Positions 12,148-23,377 are shown, counted from the stretch's first letter. The stretch is DNA of 64,000 nucleotides from an uncultured Pelagibacteraceae bacterium (GCA_902515985.1 CABXWY010000002.1:27448-91447), one strand, 5' to 3'. The notes: generated from the sequence alone by a model not told the origin. Made by a program: numbers and translations.

Positions 12148-13094
12148 TATTTATGTGACAGGTGTTTTTCAGCTTCAAGAGCAGCCATACACCCCATGCC
12201 TGCCGCAGTTACAGCTTGTCTAAAAATTTTATCCTTAACATCGCCCGCAGCAAATACACCAGGTACGTTTGTTTCAGTTGAGTCAGATTTGGTAATTAAA
12301 TATCCTTCCTTATCCATTTCAAGATGATCTTTAAATAATTGAGTTGCAGGATCATGACCTATTGCAATAAACAGCCCATCTATTTTTAAATCCTCAATTT
12401 TATTAGATTTAACATTTTTTATTTTTATTCCAGTTACATTTTTAGGATCTTTATCACCTATAACTTCCTCAATTACGCTATCCCAAATAATTTCAATTTT
12501 TTTATTTTCCATTAGTTTTTTTTGAAGCATTTTTTCAGCTCTTAGTTCGTTTCTTCTGTGTATTAATTTTACTTTAGATGCAAATTTTGTGAGAAACATT
12601 GCTTCTTCCACAGCTGCATTACCTCCACCAACAACAGCTACAGTTTTTTCTTTAAAAAAAAAGCCATCACAAGTTGCACATGCTGATACTCCAAAACCTC
12701 TGTACTCTTGTTCAGATTTTATATTTAACCATCTAGCTTGAGCTCCAGTAGAGATAATAATTGAGTCAGCTGTAAATTTTTGACCACTCTCTCCAACCGC
12801 TTCAAAAGGTTTTGATTTAAGGTTTACTGAAGAGATGTGATCTTCAATCATCTCTGTTCCAACAGCTTTTGCTTGATCCTTCATTTGATCCATTAGCCAG
12901 GGACCCTGTATCACTTCTGCAAAACCTGGATAATTTTCAACATCAGTAGTCGTTGTTAACTGACCGCCAGGTTCCATTCCGTGAACCAAAACAGGATTTA
13001 ACATAGCTCTAGCTGCATATACTGCAGCGGTATAACCTGCGGGGCCAGACCCAATTATTAACACTTTTGTGTGTTTTGTTGGATTTTGATTCAT
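12147..13094 (-). CDS. trxB: thioredoxin-disulfide reductase
   Basis: This 315-residue flavoprotein transfers electrons from NADPH to thioredoxin in the cytoplasm. It has an FAD dinucleotide motif GSGPAG at 15-20, the redox-active pair CATC at 139-142, an NADPH-binding GGGNAA motif near 156-161 and the C-terminal FAAGDV box. The length is typical of bacterial TrxB. The start is only 21 nt from the divergent ELM1-family gene, so both promoters must overlap or lie inside the opposing genes. Confidence 0.96.
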
Positions 13095-13115
13095 ATGAAA
13101 GCTATATAATAACTC

Positions 13116-14057
13116 ATGAGTAAATTAAAAGCATTATTATTGACAGAAGGGTTGCATGGGATGATTAGCCAAGCTGAGGGCTTGGCAAAAGCCTTAGATT
13201 CAGATTATATTCACGAGAAAATTGAATTAAATAATTTTTGGAAATTAATTCCTCCTGCCATAACCCCGGTAAAAGGTTTTGTTTTTAAAAATAATATTGG
13301 TAAAGATTTTGATATTATTATTTCGTGTGGAAGAAAAAGTGTAATTCCTTCAATTTTTTTAAAAAAAAATTCAAAAAAAAAAACAATTAATATTCATATT
13401 CAAAATCCTAAAATTTCACTAAAAAACTTTGATTTTGTCATAATTCCTGATCATGACGGAATTAGTGGAATCAACGTAATTAATACTAAAGGTGCAATAC
13501 ATTACTTAACAAATAAAGAAATTAACGACTCAAAGGATTATCTTTTAAATAAAATAGAAAAGAATAAAGATGTTATTACATTAGTTCTAGGCGGACCAAC
13601 CAAGGACTATAATTATAGCAATGATAATATCTTAGATATATTCTCAAAAATAAATAAAAGATTAAAGGAATACAATTTACAACTCGTTATTATTCCATCA
13701 AATAGAACACCAAAAAAAACTATACAATTGGCTAAAGAATATTTTTTAGAGAGCTGTATAGTAATAGATAACGTCGATAAATCTGCTTATCTATCTAGTT
13801 TGGCTTTGGCTAAATATATAATCGTAACATGTGACTCAATTTCAATGATATCAGAAGCTGCTTTAACAGGTAAGCCTTTATATGTGGCAATGATACCCCC
13901 TCTTGGAAATGATACAAGGTTTGAAAAGTTTAGAAATTTGTTTGAAAGACTTAACATTATAAAAAAACTAGAAGACAAATTTGAAACATGGAACTATGAA
14001 AAACTAAATGAAGCAGATAGAATAGCTTTAGAAATAAAAAAAAAAATTAACCAATGA
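13116..14057 (+). CDS. ELM1/GtrOC1-type (DUF1022) putative glycosyltransferase
   Basis: This 313-residue protein matches the family named after plant mitochondrial fission protein ELM1, widespread in Alphaproteobacteria. The clues are an N-terminal TEGLHGMISQAEGLAKAL segment, ISCGRKSVIPS, LVLGGPTKDYNYS, IIPSNRTPKKT, and a C-terminal VTCDSISMISEAALTGKPLYV block like the nucleotide-sugar site of GT-B glycosyltransferases. The biochemical role in bacteria is not established, and a glycosyltransferase on envelope glycans is an inference. It overlaps the next gene by 4 nt (ATGA). Confidence 0.78.
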   Translation: MSKLKALLLTEGLHGMISQAEGLAKALDSDYIHEKIELNNFWKLIPPAITPVKGFVFKNNIGKDFDIIISCGRKSVIPSIFLKKNSKKKTINIHIQNPKISLKNFDFVIIPDHDGISGINVINTKGAIHYLTNKEINDSKDYLLNKIEKNKDVITLVLGGPTKDYNYSNDNILDIFSKINKRLKEYNLQLVIIPSNRTPKKTIQLAKEYFLESCIVIDNVDKSAYLSSLALAKYIIVTCDSISMISEAALTGKPLYVAMIPPLGNDTRFEKFRNLFERLNIIKKLEDKFETWNYEKLNEADRIALEIKKKINQ

Positions 14058-14716
14058 CTTTTTTAAATTCAATTAATAATAAATCACAACAGTTTGAAAC
14101 ACCATTTAAGCATTGGGAATTAAATGAACCATTATCTAAAGAGGCAATTAATGAGATAATAAATGCTGATATAGCTAATCCAGATGAACATAAGCTTGAA
14201 TACGATGGAACAAGAGCGATAGATGGAGGAGAAGGAAAATTTAGAGAAGGAATTACTTCAGGAGGTAAAGCTCTAAAATTTAGATGTTTTGTTACAAAAG
14301 AAAATTCGAAAGATTTTCCCAGTTTAACTAAATTTATTGAGGAACTTAGACAAAAAGAAACGCACCAAAAAATTTCAAATATGGTTGGTAAAGACCTTTC
14401 AAATTCATTTGTAAGAGTTGAGGTTATCTGTGATCGAAAAGGTTTTTGGCTAAAACCACATTGTGATATAAAAGAAAAGTTAATATCTTGTTTGCTTTTT
14501 ATTAACAATAAAAATGAAAGTGAAAATCTTGGTACCGATTTTTACGATAGTGATCTCAAAAAGGTGAAAACATTACCCTATAAGCATAATTATGGTTATT
14601 TTTTTTCAAGTGGACCTAATACTTGGCACGGAATGGAAAAGAAGGAAATTGTAAAAGAAAGAAGATGCTTACAAGTAAATTATGTAACTTTTAATACTGA
14701 TTGGCCAGTTTATTAA
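14054..14716 (+). CDS. 2-oxoglutarate/Fe(II)-dependent oxygenase-like protein
   Basis: This 220-residue protein shows the double-stranded beta-helix facial triad: H136 and D138 in [10 protein letters not shown]192 in NTWHGME, and an arginine R203/R204 that would bind the 2-oxoglutarate carboxylate. The core strands ([21 protein letters not shown]) fit prolyl-4-hydroxylase-like members. The substrate is unknown. It is coupled by a 4-nt overlap to the ELM1-type gene, suggesting a shared task, possibly modification of a cell-surface component. Its end overlaps the convergent carB stop by 4 nt. Confidence 0.72.
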   Translation: MTFLNSINNKSQQFETPFKHWELNEPLSKEAINEIINADIANPDEHKLEYDGTRAIDGGEGKFREGITSGGKALKFRCFVTKENSKDFPSLTKFIEELRQKETHQKISNMVGKDLSNSFVRVEVICDRKGFWLKPHCDIKEKLISCLLFINNKNESENLGTDFYDSDLKKVKTLPYKHNYGYFFSSGPNTWHGMEKKEIVKERRCLQVNYVTFNTDWPVY

Positions 14717-17700
14717 TTATCTTGTAAAGAATTTACTTCAATTGACTTTTTCTTCAATGAATCAATAGCATTAATACATGCATGTGCTGTTGACATATTA
14801 GTACAGTATGGAACTTTGTTTACTAATGTTGCTCTTCTTAACGCCTTTGCGTCATCAATTCTACTCTCGCTATCACCACCACCAGTATTTATTACTAAAG
14901 ATATTTTATTTCCATTTAGTACGTCTACAATATGAGGTTTGCCGCTACTTACTTTATTAATTTTTTTACATTTCATTCCATTTTTTTTTAGAACTTCAGC
15001 TGTACCCTTTGTTCCGCTAAGTGTAAAATTTAATTTTAAAAGTTTTTTTGCTAAATCAATCACTTCAATTTTATGCGAATTTTTAACTGATAAGAATGCC
15101 ATACCTTTTGTTGGTAATGAATTAGAAGCAGCTATTTGGCTTTTTGCATAAGCTAAACCAAAATCCTTATCAAAGCCCATTACCTCACCAGTTGATTTCA
15201 TCTCCGGTCCCAATAGTACATCAACATTTGGAAATTTATTAAAAGGAAATACTGCCTCTTTAACAGCATATGTTTTGTTTGTTTTATATTTAAGATTATA
15301 TTTTGACAATTTGTCACCAGCCATAACTTTTGAAGCAATTTTCGCTAATGGTATTCCATTAGCTTTAGATACAAATGGTACGGTTCTGCTAGCTCTAGGG
15401 TTGACTTCAATTACAAAAATTTCATCATTTTTAATTGCGAACTGAATATTTAAAAAACCTCTTACCTTTAAGGATAATGCAAGTTTTTTTGTTTGACGTT
15501 TTAATTCTTCTATTAATTTACTCTTAATTGATATTGGCGGCAGACAACATGCAGAGTCACCTGAATGAATTCCAGCCTCTTCAATATGTTGCATGATCCC
15601 AGCAACATAAACTTCATTACCATCTGAAATAGCATCTACATCTATTTCCATTGCATTATCAATGAACTTATCAATCAAAATTGGGTTTTTCTCAGAAGCC
15701 TTAAATGCTTCGCTAATAAAATTTTTTAATTGTTTTCTTTTATATACAATTTCCATTGCTCTACCTCCTAATACATAGGAAGGTCTAACAACTACCGGTA
15801 GTCCAATTTTTTCTGATATTTTGATTGCATCTTTTTGTTTAAAAGCTATGGCACTATCAGCTTGCTTAAGTTTTAATTTAATTAGCAGTTTTCTAAACCT
15901 ATCTCTATCTTCGGCTAAATCTATTGAGGTATACTGTGTTCCCAATATCGGTAAAGAATTTTCATGAAGAAACTTTGAAAGCTTGATAGGTGTTTGTCCA
16001 CCAAATTGTGCGATAACACCAATCAAATTTCCTTTTGATTTTTCTTTTAAAATAATGTTGTAAACATATTCTTCTACAAGAGGTTCAAAGTATAACCTAT
16101 CGCTAGTATCATAATCAGTTGATACTGTTTCAGGATTGCAGTTGATCATAATTGTTTCAAACCCTGCTTCCTTTAGTGCGTAACTTGCTTGGCAGCAACA
16201 ATAATCAAACTCAATGCCTTGACCAATTCTGTTAGGTCCTCCACCCAAAATAATAATTTTATTTTTTTTAGATGGATTTGCTTCACATTCTGAGTTGATT
16301 GTAAAATTTCTTTGATAAGTAGAATACATATATGGAGTAAATGACTTAAACTCAGCAGCGCAAGTATCAACTTTTTTAAATACTGGAAAAATCTTTAAAG
16401 CCTCTCTTTTTCTTCTAACTATTTTTTCTTCAGTATTTGTTAATTGTGCTAATTTTTTGTCTGAAAATCCTATAGATTTTACTCTATTAAATTCAACAAA
16501 GTTTTTAGGGATACCTTTAGATTTTATGATTGTCTCAGTATCTATGATTTCTTTTATTTGTTCTATAAACCATGGATCGATACCAGACAATTTATGTATT
16601 TTGCTTATGGAGAACTTTTTCCTAATTGCTTCTGCAACTAAAAGAATTCGATTTGGTATATTAATTTTTAATTTTTTTTCTATGAGTTTTTTATCATAAT
16701 TAAAAATTTGATCTAATCCAGATAGACCAATTTCTAAAGAATTGAGCGCTTTTTGAAAGGACTCTTTGAAATTTCTTCCGATTGACATTGCCTCACCAAC
16801 CGATTTCATTGATGTGCCTAATATAGCTGGAGATTGAGAAAATTTTTCAAATGTAAATCTTGGAATTTTCGTTACAACATAATCAATTGTTGGTTCAAAT
16901 GATGCCGGAGTTACTTTTGTAATTTCATTTTTTAATTCATCCAGTGTATAACCTACAGCAAGTTTTGCTGCTACTTTTGCAATTGGAAAACCAGTTGCTT
17001 TTGAAGCAAGTGCAGAAGATCTCGAAACTCTTGGATTCATCTCTATAATAACCATTCGACCGTTTTTCGGATTAATTGCAAATTGCACATTTGATCCACC
17101 CGTTTCTACACCAATTTTCCTCAAGCATGCAATCGAGGCATTTCTCATTACCTGATATTCTTTGTCTGTAAGTGTAAGCGCTGGAGCTACTGTAATTGAA
17201 TCACCAGTGTGAATTCCCATTGGATCAACATTTTCTATTGAGCATATAATTATACAATTATCTTTTTTATCTCTAACAACCTCCATTTCGTATTCCTTCC
17301 AACCCTCTAAACATTCTTCAATTAAAACCTGAGAGACAGGGGACTCATAAAGGCCATTGTTGACAATTTTAAAAAATTCTTTTTTATTTTTTGCTATTCC
17401 CCCACCTAAACCGCCTAATGTAAATGCAGGTCGTATAATCGCTGGCAAACCAATACTTCGAAGAGCGCTTCCAGCATCTTTATTATGATTAACAATTTTA
17501 GATTTTGGCAAATCCAGCCCTATTTCAGACATGTTTTTTCTAAATTTTTTTCTATCTTCTGCATTTGCGATTGCATTAGAATTTGCACCTATAAGTTCGA
17601 TTTTATATTTCTTAAGCACTCCCTTTCTTTTAGCTTCCATAGCTAAATTTAAAGCAGTTTGACCTCCCATTGTTGGCAATATTGCATTAGGCTTTTCTTT

Positions 17701-17937
17701 TTTTAAAATTTTTTCAAGAATTTCTAATGTTATCGGCTCAATATAAGTTTTATCTGCAATATTTGGATCAGTCATTATGGTTGCCGGATTAGAGTTTAAA
17801 AGTATTACTTTATACCCCTCATCCTTAAGCGCTTTACAAGCTTGGGTTCCAGAATAATCAAATTCACAAGCTTGACCAATTATTATTGGTCCAGCACCTA
17901 CCACAAGTATTTTTTTAATATCTTTTCTTTTTGGCAT
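14713..17937 (-). CDS. carB: carbamoyl-phosphate synthase large subunit
   Basis: This is the synthetase subunit that makes carbamoyl phosphate from bicarbonate, ammonia and two ATP, feeding pyrimidine and arginine synthesis. The 1074-residue protein has two homologous halves, each with an ATP-grasp domain ([16 protein letters not shown] near 166-181 and [15 protein letters not shown] in the second half), [18 protein letters not shown] and [18 protein letters not shown] as the paired catalytic loops, and a C-terminal methylglyoxal-synthase-like allosteric domain containing [15 protein letters not shown]. It overlaps carA by 23 nt. Confidence 0.97.
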   Translation of the reverse strand: MPKRKDIKKILVVGAGPIIIGQACEFDYSGTQACKALKDEGYKVILLNSNPATIMTDPNIADKTYIEPITLEILEKILKKEKPNAILPTMGGQTALNLAMEAKRKGVLKKYKIELIGANSNAIANAEDRKKFRKNMSEIGLDLPKSKIVNHNKDAGSALRSIGLPAIIRPAFTLGGLGGGIAKNKKEFFKIVNNGLYESPVSQVLIEECLEGWKEYEMEVVRDKKDNCIIICSIENVDPMGIHTGDSITVAPALTLTDKEYQVMRNASIACLRKIGVETGGSNVQFAINPKNGRMVIIEMNPRVSRSSALASKATGFPIAKVAAKLAVGYTLDELKNEITKVTPASFEPTIDYVVTKIPRFTFEKFSQSPAILGTSMKSVGEAMSIGRNFKESFQKALNSLEIGLSGLDQIFNYDKKLIEKKLKINIPNRILLVAEAIRKKFSISKIHKLSGIDPWFIEQIKEIIDTETIIKSKGIPKNFVEFNRVKSIGFSDKKLAQLTNTEEKIVRRKREALKIFPVFKKVDTCAAEFKSFTPYMYSTYQRNFTINSECEANPSKKNKIIILGGGPNRIGQGIEFDYCCCQASYALKEAGFETIMINCNPETVSTDYDTSDRLYFEPLVEEYVYNIILKEKSKGNLIGVIAQFGGQTPIKLSKFLHENSLPILGTQYTSIDLAEDRDRFRKLLIKLKLKQADSAIAFKQKDAIKISEKIGLPVVVRPSYVLGGRAMEIVYKRKQLKNFISEAFKASEKNPILIDKFIDNAMEIDVDAISDGNEVYVAGIMQHIEEAGIHSGDSACCLPPISIKSKLIEELKRQTKKLALSLKVRGFLNIQFAIKNDEIFVIEVNPRASRTVPFVSKANGIPLAKIASKVMAGDKLSKYNLKYKTNKTYAVKEAVFPFNKFPNVDVLLGPEMKSTGEVMGFDKDFGLAYAKSQIAASNSLPTKGMAFLSVKNSHKIEVIDLAKKLLKLNFTLSGTKGTAEVLKKNGMKCKKINKVSSGKPHIVDVLNGNKISLVINTGGGDSESRIDDAKALRRATLVNKVPYCTNMSTAHACINAIDSLKKKSIEVNSLQDN

Positions 17938-19108
17938 GTTGTTTTATTTCTTTTATAAATAGATCAAATAAATACTGACTATCTTGGGGCCCTGGATTTG
18001 CTTCTGGATGATATTGAACAGAAAATACTGGTTTATTTTTTAACCTTATACCCTCAATAGAATTATCGAATAAAGATTCGTGTGTGATAATAACATTTTT
18101 TGGTAAGCTTGATTTAATTACCTCAAAACCATGATTTTGGCTAGTAATTTCAACTTTATCATTTAAAAGATTTTTAACAGGGTGGTTTGCGCCCCTATGT
18201 CCTAGTTTCATTTTTTTGGTTTTTGCATTTAAAGCAAGAGCTAAAAGTTGGTGACCTAAGCAAATACCAAAAATTGGTATATTAAAATTTATTAGATCTT
18301 TTATAATTTTTACTGCATATTTTCCAGTTGCAGCAGGATCTCCAGGACCATTGGATAAAAAAACTCCATCAGGTTTTAATTTAATTATATCATTTATACT
18401 TGTATTACACGGGACAACTGTAATTTTACAACTATGATTTGAAAAATATCTTAAAATATTCTTTTTTATTCCATAATCTATTGCAATTATATTGAATTTT
18501 TTTTTCTTATTTTTTTGAAATCCAGTTTCTTTTTTCCAAGTTTTAAAGTTTTTCCAATTATATTTTGACTTAGTTGTAACATTTTTTGCTAAATCTAAAC
18601 CATTTAAACCATGCCATCTCTCAGTTTTTTTAAGCAATTTTTTTATATTAAACTTTCCATTTCTGCTTGATTCAATAGTTCCTTTTGGGGCACCTTTATC
18701 TCTAATTAAATTTGTTAAACTTCTAGTATCAATACCTGTTAATCCTACAATCTTATTTTTCTTAAGCCAAACATCTAAGTTGTTAAGTGATCTATAATTC
18801 GATGGGCTTGTTATTTCAGCATTAAATATCACACCCTTTGTCCAAATTTTATCAGACTCGTGATCCTCTTTATTTGTACCAACATTGCCAATATGTGGGA
18901 AGGTAAAGTTTATTATTTGCCCAGAATAGGATGGGTCAGAAATTATCTCTTGGTAACCTGTTATTGAGGTATTAAAACAAACTTCCCCTGTAGCTGTTCC
19001 TATGTGCCCTAGTCCTATGCCTTTAAATAATCGCCCATTTTCAAGAATTAAAATACCAGGGAAAAATTTTGATTTTTTTTTGGAATAAGTTTTGTATTTT
19101 TTTTTCAA
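17915..19108 (-). CDS. carA: carbamoyl-phosphate synthase small (glutaminase) subunit
   Basis: This subunit hydrolyses glutamine and channels ammonia to CarB. The 397-residue protein has an N-terminal small-subunit domain and a C-terminal class I amidotransferase with C283 in GICLGHQ, H367 and E369 in YHPEANPGP. The chosen start is TTG at 19108, because no in-frame ATG or GTG precedes the conserved domain. A four-codon reading frame (ATG at 19120-19118, MSCN then TGA) overlaps this TTG and could couple translation. The first 14 residues are unusually lysine-rich. Confidence 0.95.
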   Translation of the reverse strand: MKKKYKTYSKKKSKFFPGILILENGRLFKGIGLGHIGTATGEVCFNTSITGYQEIISDPSYSGQIINFTFPHIGNVGTNKEDHESDKIWTKGVIFNAEITSPSNYRSLNNLDVWLKKNKIVGLTGIDTRSLTNLIRDKGAPKGTIESSRNGKFNIKKLLKKTERWHGLNGLDLAKNVTTKSKYNWKNFKTWKKETGFQKNKKKKFNIIAIDYGIKKNILRYFSNHSCKITVVPCNTSINDIIKLKPDGVFLSNGPGDPAATGKYAVKIIKDLINFNIPIFGICLGHQLLALALNAKTKKMKLGHRGANHPVKNLLNDKVEITSQNHGFEVIKSSLPKNVIITHESLFDNSIEGIRLKNKPVFSVQYHPEANPGPQDSQYLFDLFIKEIKQHAKKKRY

Positions 19109-19112
19109 TTAC

Positions 19113-19124
19113 AACTCATGAGTT
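19113..19124. repeat. 12-bp perfect palindrome in the carA/yqeY divergent gap
   Basis: AACTCATGAGTT reads identically on both strands and lies 5 nt upstream of the carA TTG, overlapping the ATG of the possible MSCN mini-frame. It could be an operator for a dimeric regulator controlling carAB, or chance. No second copy was found nearby; a similar but shorter ACTCATGAGT is at the ELM1 start around 13111-13120. Confidence 0.3.
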
Positions 19125-19182
19125 AAAGGTTAATACAATAAAACCTATTTTTCCGCAACAGATGTAATATAATTTTTTTAAA

Positions 19183-19211
19183 ATACAATTTTTTCTTTAT
19201 AAAAATTGTAT
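19183..19211 (+). repeat. inverted repeat in the gatB/yqeY 5' leader
   Basis: ATACAATTTTT (from 19183) and AAAAATTGTAT (19201-19211) are reverse complements separated by about 7 nt, giving an AT-rich hairpin that ends 12 nt before the ATG at 19224. It could be a leader hairpin or a protein-binding site. An alternative TTG start at 19206 would fall inside it, which argues against that start. Confidence 0.35.
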
Positions 19212-19223
19212 AAGATAATTAAT

Positions 19224-19685
19224 ATGTCTCTAAAATCAAAAATAGAAACTGATTATCAAAATTCTTTAAAATCAAAAGATAAATCGCGAATATCAACTTA
19301 TAGGTTAATTTTATCATCTATTAAAGATTTAGAAATTTCCAATAGATCTGGCCCGCAAATAAAAGAAACCAACGATAGTGATATTAAGCAACTAATTAAG
19401 AAAATGATTAAACAGAGAAACGAATCAATAGACATATATAAAAAAAACAATAGAGAAGATTTATCCTCTATGGAGGAAAAAGAGGTGGTTATTTTATCTG
19501 CATATCTTCCAAAACAATTAAGCGATGATGAGACAAGGGATATATGTAAAAAAATAGTCAATGATATCAATGCACAAAGTATTAAGGATATGGGAAAAGT
19601 TATGGGTATTTTAAAAAATAATTATTCTGATAGTTTAGATTTTTCAAAAGCGGGTTCAATTTTAAAAGAAATACTTAACAAATGA
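19224..19685 (+). CDS. yqeY: GatB/YqeY-domain protein
   Basis: This 153-residue protein consists of one GatB/YqeY helical domain, related to the tRNA-binding tail of the GatB amidotransferase subunit. Its exact function is not known. The family pattern IETDYQNSLKSKDKSRISTYRLILSSIKDLEI is present near the N-terminus and the C-terminal half has VVILSAYLPKQLSDDE and KAGSILKEIL. The start is taken at 19224 (MSLKSK) rather than a TTG at 19206. It overlaps dnaG by 4 nt. The order carAB / yqeY-dnaG-rpoD is widespread in Alphaproteobacteria, with yqeY taking the place that rpsU has in the enteric macromolecular synthesis operon. Confidence 0.88.
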   Translation: MSLKSKIETDYQNSLKSKDKSRISTYRLILSSIKDLEISNRSGPQIKETNDSDIKQLIKKMIKQRNESIDIYKKNNREDLSSMEEKEVVILSAYLPKQLSDDETRDICKKIVNDINAQSIKDMGKVMGILKNNYSDSLDFSKAGSILKEILNK

Positions 19686-21457
19686 TGAAATATCCAAAAG
19701 AGTATTTAGATGAAATCAAATCAAGATTAAAGGTCTCAAACGTTGTTTCAAAGCATGTGCAGCTTAAAAGAAGAGGAAAAGAATTTGTAGGACTTTCACC
19801 TTTTAAAAATGAAAAAACTCCATCGTTTACTGTAAATGACGAAAAAGGATTTTTTCATTGTTTTAGTACAGCTGAACATGGAAATATTTTTGATTTTTTA
19901 ATGAAAACGCAAAATTTAAAATTTGGAGAAGCTGTCAAGTCTCTAGCTCTTGAGGCTGGAATGAGGCCTTATACTTTTTCTAAAGCGGATGAATTAAGAG
20001 AAGAAGCATGGAAAGAATATATTGGTATATATTCTGAATATATAAATTTTTTTCATAACGAATTATTAATTAATCCCGACTCAAAGAACAGTTTAGATTA
20101 TCTTAAAAATAGAAAATTAAGTTTGGACACAATTAAGCGTTTCAAGTTAGGATACGTAAAAAAAAACTCAAATTTTTTTGAAAATTTAGAAAAAAAATTT
20201 AGCAAAAAAGGAGTAAAGGATAGTGGAATTTTTTATTTTGATGAAAAACGAAATTCATTTGTTGATAGGTTCAGGGATAGAATTATTTTCCCAATAAATT
20301 CAATTTCTGGTTTTCCAATTGCTATTGGTGGAAGGATAATGCAAAAGAATTCATTTTTTGCAAAATATATAAATTCACCTGAGACTCAATTTTTTAAAAA
20401 AGGAAACAATTTATATAATATAGAGAAAGCGAGAAAGTTATCAAATTCCGTAGAACAGATTTTTTTGGTTGAAGGGTACATGGATGTAATTGGTTTAAAT
20501 AACCAAGGAATTGAAAATTGTGTCGCAAATCTAGGAACTGCATTAACTGAAAATCAAATATCAATTCTCAATCAATTTTTTAATGAAATTGTTATTTGTT
20601 TTGATGGAGACGAAAGTGGATATAAAGCTGCTGTGCGTGCAGCAGAAAATTCAATTAAAGAATTGAAACCAGAAAAACAAATTTCTTTTTTGTTTTTACC
20701 ACAAGACGAGGATCCAGATACTTTTATTGTTAAAAATGGTAAACAAAAATTCATTAAATATTATGAAATTAATAAAATTCTTATTCATCAATTTTTATTT
20801 GAGAACTTGAAAAAACAATCAAATAATTCACCAACTTCACTAGCTATATTAGAAAAAAAGTTGAGGTACTTAGCTAATACAATTAAAGATCAATATATAA
20901 AAAAATATATTTTAGATTTTTTTCTTGGAAAAATATCTGAACTAACTCCAAATTTAAGTAAAGGAAAACAATTCACTATAAAGCATGTTGCTTCCTTAAG
21001 TTCAACTAAAAAAATTCATAATGAATCAATTTCTATCACAAAAGAACAATTGCAAGAATTTTCTATGCTATATTTAATAATTAATAATTTTGATTTTTTT
21101 AGACAAAATTCTTCGATACTAAGTAACGTGAACTTTATAACAGAAGAGGGGATTGAAGTATCTCAAAAATTATTTGAATTAGTTAGATCTAAAGATGAAA
21201 TAAATCTTAATATGCTTCCTTTAGGAAAAGACATGTTAGAAAAAATAAATAAGTTTGCCTCGGTTAAACATATTTCCAAGAATATACAAAGAGATGAAAG
21301 TAAACTTAATGAAATATTTATTGAAATGAAGAAAGACTTAAAAAAATTGTTCTTAGATAGGCAAATATTAAAGCTAGAATCGAAGTTTTCAGAAGATATG
21401 GATCAAACCACTCTCAATGAGATAATTGAATTGAAAAAATTACAAAATAACAACTAA
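19682..21457 (+). CDS. dnaG: DNA primase with a degenerate CHC2 zinc site
   Basis: This enzyme synthesises RNA primers at the replication fork and loads with DnaB helicase. The 591-residue protein has the N-terminal CHC2 fold, a central RNA-polymerase domain with TOPRIM residues E264 (FLVEGYMDV) and D308/D310 (CFDGDESG), and a helical helicase-binding C-terminus. The four zinc ligands expected in CxxH...CxxC occupy S39, K42, C60 and T63, so three of four are lost although surrounding residues (PFKNEKTPSF, GFFHCF, HGNIFDFL) are conserved. The domain probably folds without zinc. The gene lies between yqeY and rpoD. Confidence 0.95.
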   Translation: MMKYPKEYLDEIKSRLKVSNVVSKHVQLKRRGKEFVGLSPFKNEKTPSFTVNDEKGFFHCFSTAEHGNIFDFLMKTQNLKFGEAVKSLALEAGMRPYTFSKADELREEAWKEYIGIYSEYINFFHNELLINPDSKNSLDYLKNRKLSLDTIKRFKLGYVKKNSNFFENLEKKFSKKGVKDSGIFYFDEKRNSFVDRFRDRIIFPINSISGFPIAIGGRIMQKNSFFAKYINSPETQFFKKGNNLYNIEKARKLSNSVEQIFLVEGYMDVIGLNNQGIENCVANLGTALTENQISILNQFFNEIVICFDGDESGYKAAVRAAENSIKELKPEKQISFLFLPQDEDPDTFIVKNGKQKFIKYYEINKILIHQFLFENLKKQSNNSPTSLAILEKKLRYLANTIKDQYIKKYILDFFLGKISELTPNLSKGKQFTIKHVASLSSTKKIHNESISITKEQLQEFSMLYLIINNFDFFRQNSSILSNVNFITEEGIEVSQKLFELVRSKDEINLNMLPLGKDMLEKINKFASVKHISKNIQRDESKLNEIFIEMKKDLKKLFLDRQILKLESKFSEDMDQTTLNEIIELKKLQNNN

Positions 21458-21525
21458 ATTCACTAGTTTTTTAAATGGATTTTTTTAAAATAGTCATTAT
21501 ATAAGATATCCTAGTATTTTACACC

Positions 21526-23355
21526 GTGGAAAGAATTATTACAAAATCATTTGCAAGATTAATGGGTCGTGGCATCCACAGAGGTTTTATTACTCATGAA
21601 GAGCTCAATAAATCTTTAGGTAAACGAAATCTTTCGCAAGATAACTTGGCACAAGCTTTTTTGCATATTTTAGATGAAAAAATCTCATTAGTAGAAAAAA
21701 AATCTGACTTTAAAGTTCTTAAAAAAAGAGATGGGCAAAATAAAGATGAAGGTAAGTCAATAGAAAAAAGTGACGATCCAATCAGAATGTACCTAAGGGA
21801 AATGGGTGGAGTAGAACTGCTTTCAAGAGAAGGTGAAATCGCTATTGCAAAAAGGATAGAAGCAGGAAAAGATGTTATGTTGAATGCTTTATCGCAAAGT
21901 CCACTTACCGCTCAACAGTTTTCTGAATGGAATGAAAAACTTCAAAATAATGAAATTTTAGTAAGAGAAATAATTGATATTGATACAAATTATATGGAGG
22001 AAGAAAACTCTTCAAACAAGAAAGACGAGTCTGAAAGTAAAAAAGATACATCAGAAAAAACTGAGGTTGCCAACGAAGAGGAAGATGAATTCAATCCAAC
22101 TTTGGCTGCTATGGAAAGTGAAATAAAGCCAAAAGTACTAAAAACTGTCTATGACCTAACAAAAGAATACAGTAAATTAACTAAATACCAAAAAGAAAGA
22201 CTAAATTGTGTTCTACAATCAACTATATTTTCTAATTCTAAAGAAAAAAACTATAAAAAGATTGTTGAAAAAATTTTAAAAGATATTAAATCCTTACAAT
22301 TGTCTCCATCTGTTTTAGAGGAGCTTGTCCAAAAACATCACAACGAAAATAAAAAAATTATTTCTCTTGAAGGTAATCTTCTAAGACTTGCAGTAGATCA
22401 AAAAATATCAAGAAATGAGTTCTTAAAATTTTATGTAGGAAATGAGATTAATCCAAATTTAAAAGCATTTTTAGATACAAATTCCGCATGGAAACAATTT
22501 TTTCAAAAAAATAAAGACGAGTTTAAAAATATTAGGGATAGATTAGTTGAAACGAGTAATCGATTAGGAATATCAGTTACTGAATTTAAGAAGCTTCTTA
22601 GCAGAATCCAAAAAGGGGAAAAAGAGTCAAGAATTGCAAAAAAAGAAATGGTAGAGGCAAACTTAAGATTAGTAATCTCGATTGCCAAAAAATATACAAA
22701 TAGAGGCTTACAGTTTTTAGATTTGATACAAGAGGGAAATATTGGATTGATGAAAGCAGTAGATAAGTTTGAATATAGAAGAGGATATAAATTTTCAACG
22801 TATGCTACATGGTGGATTAGACAAGCAATTACAAGATCAATTGCAGATCAAGCTAGAACAATTAGAATTCCAGTACATATGATTGAAACAATTAATAAAA
22901 TAGTTAGAACGCAAAGACTAATACTTAGTGAATTTGGCAGAGAGGCTACACCTGAAGAATTAGCAAAGAAGTTACGAATGCCTTTAGAAAAAGTTAGAAA
23001 AGTTTTAAAAATTTCTAAAGAACCTGTATCTTTAGAAAAACCAGTTGGTGACGAAGAGGACAGTAGTTTGGGAGATTTTATAGAAGACACAAAAGCACTC
23101 GCGCCACTAGAACAAGCGATCAAATCTAATCTCAGCGAAGCTACAACAAAGATTCTATCCACTTTAACACCAAGAGAGGAAAGAGTTTTAAGAATGAGAT
23201 TTGGAGTTGGTATGAATACCGATCATACTCTTGAAGAAGTAGGTTTACAATTTTCAGTTACAAGAGAAAGAATTAGGCAGATTGAAGCAAAAGCGCTTAG
23301 AAAATTAAAACATCCAAGTAGATCAAAACAATTAAAGAGTTTCCTCGAGAGTTAA
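21526..23355 (+). CDS. rpoD: RNA polymerase primary sigma factor RpoD (sigma-70)
   Basis: This is the housekeeping sigma factor that directs RNA polymerase to -10/-35 promoters. The 609-residue protein shows region 1.1, region 1.2 with [20 protein letters not shown], a non-conserved acidic/charged insert around 150-190, region 2 with [19 protein letters not shown] and the melting motif [17 protein letters not shown], region 3, and region 4 ending in the helix-turn-helix [19 protein letters not shown]. The start is GTG at 21526; upstream to the in-frame stop at 21502 there is no other start codon, and the next ATG (residue 13) would cut region 1.1. There is no obvious Shine-Dalgarno sequence. 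Confidence 0.95.
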   Translation: MERIITKSFARLMGRGIHRGFITHEELNKSLGKRNLSQDNLAQAFLHILDEKISLVEKKSDFKVLKKRDGQNKDEGKSIEKSDDPIRMYLREMGGVELLSREGEIAIAKRIEAGKDVMLNALSQSPLTAQQFSEWNEKLQNNEILVREIIDIDTNYMEEENSSNKKDESESKKDTSEKTEVANEEEDEFNPTLAAMESEIKPKVLKTVYDLTKEYSKLTKYQKERLNCVLQSTIFSNSKEKNYKKIVEKILKDIKSLQLSPSVLEELVQKHHNENKKIISLEGNLLRLAVDQKISRNEFLKFYVGNEINPNLKAFLDTNSAWKQFFQKNKDEFKNIRDRLVETSNRLGISVTEFKKLLSRIQKGEKESRIAKKEMVEANLRLVISIAKKYTNRGLQFLDLIQEGNIGLMKAVDKFEYRRGYKFSTYATWWIRQAITRSIADQARTIRIPVHMIETINKIVRTQRLILSEFGREATPEELAKKLRMPLEKVRKVLKISKEPVSLEKPVGDEEDSSLGDFIEDTKALAPLEQAIKSNLSEATTKILSTLTPREERVLRMRFGVGMNTDHTLEEVGLQFSVTRERIRQIEAKALRKLKHPSRSKQLKSFLES

Positions 23356-23377
23356 TATCGATTAATGTTTTGCTTTA

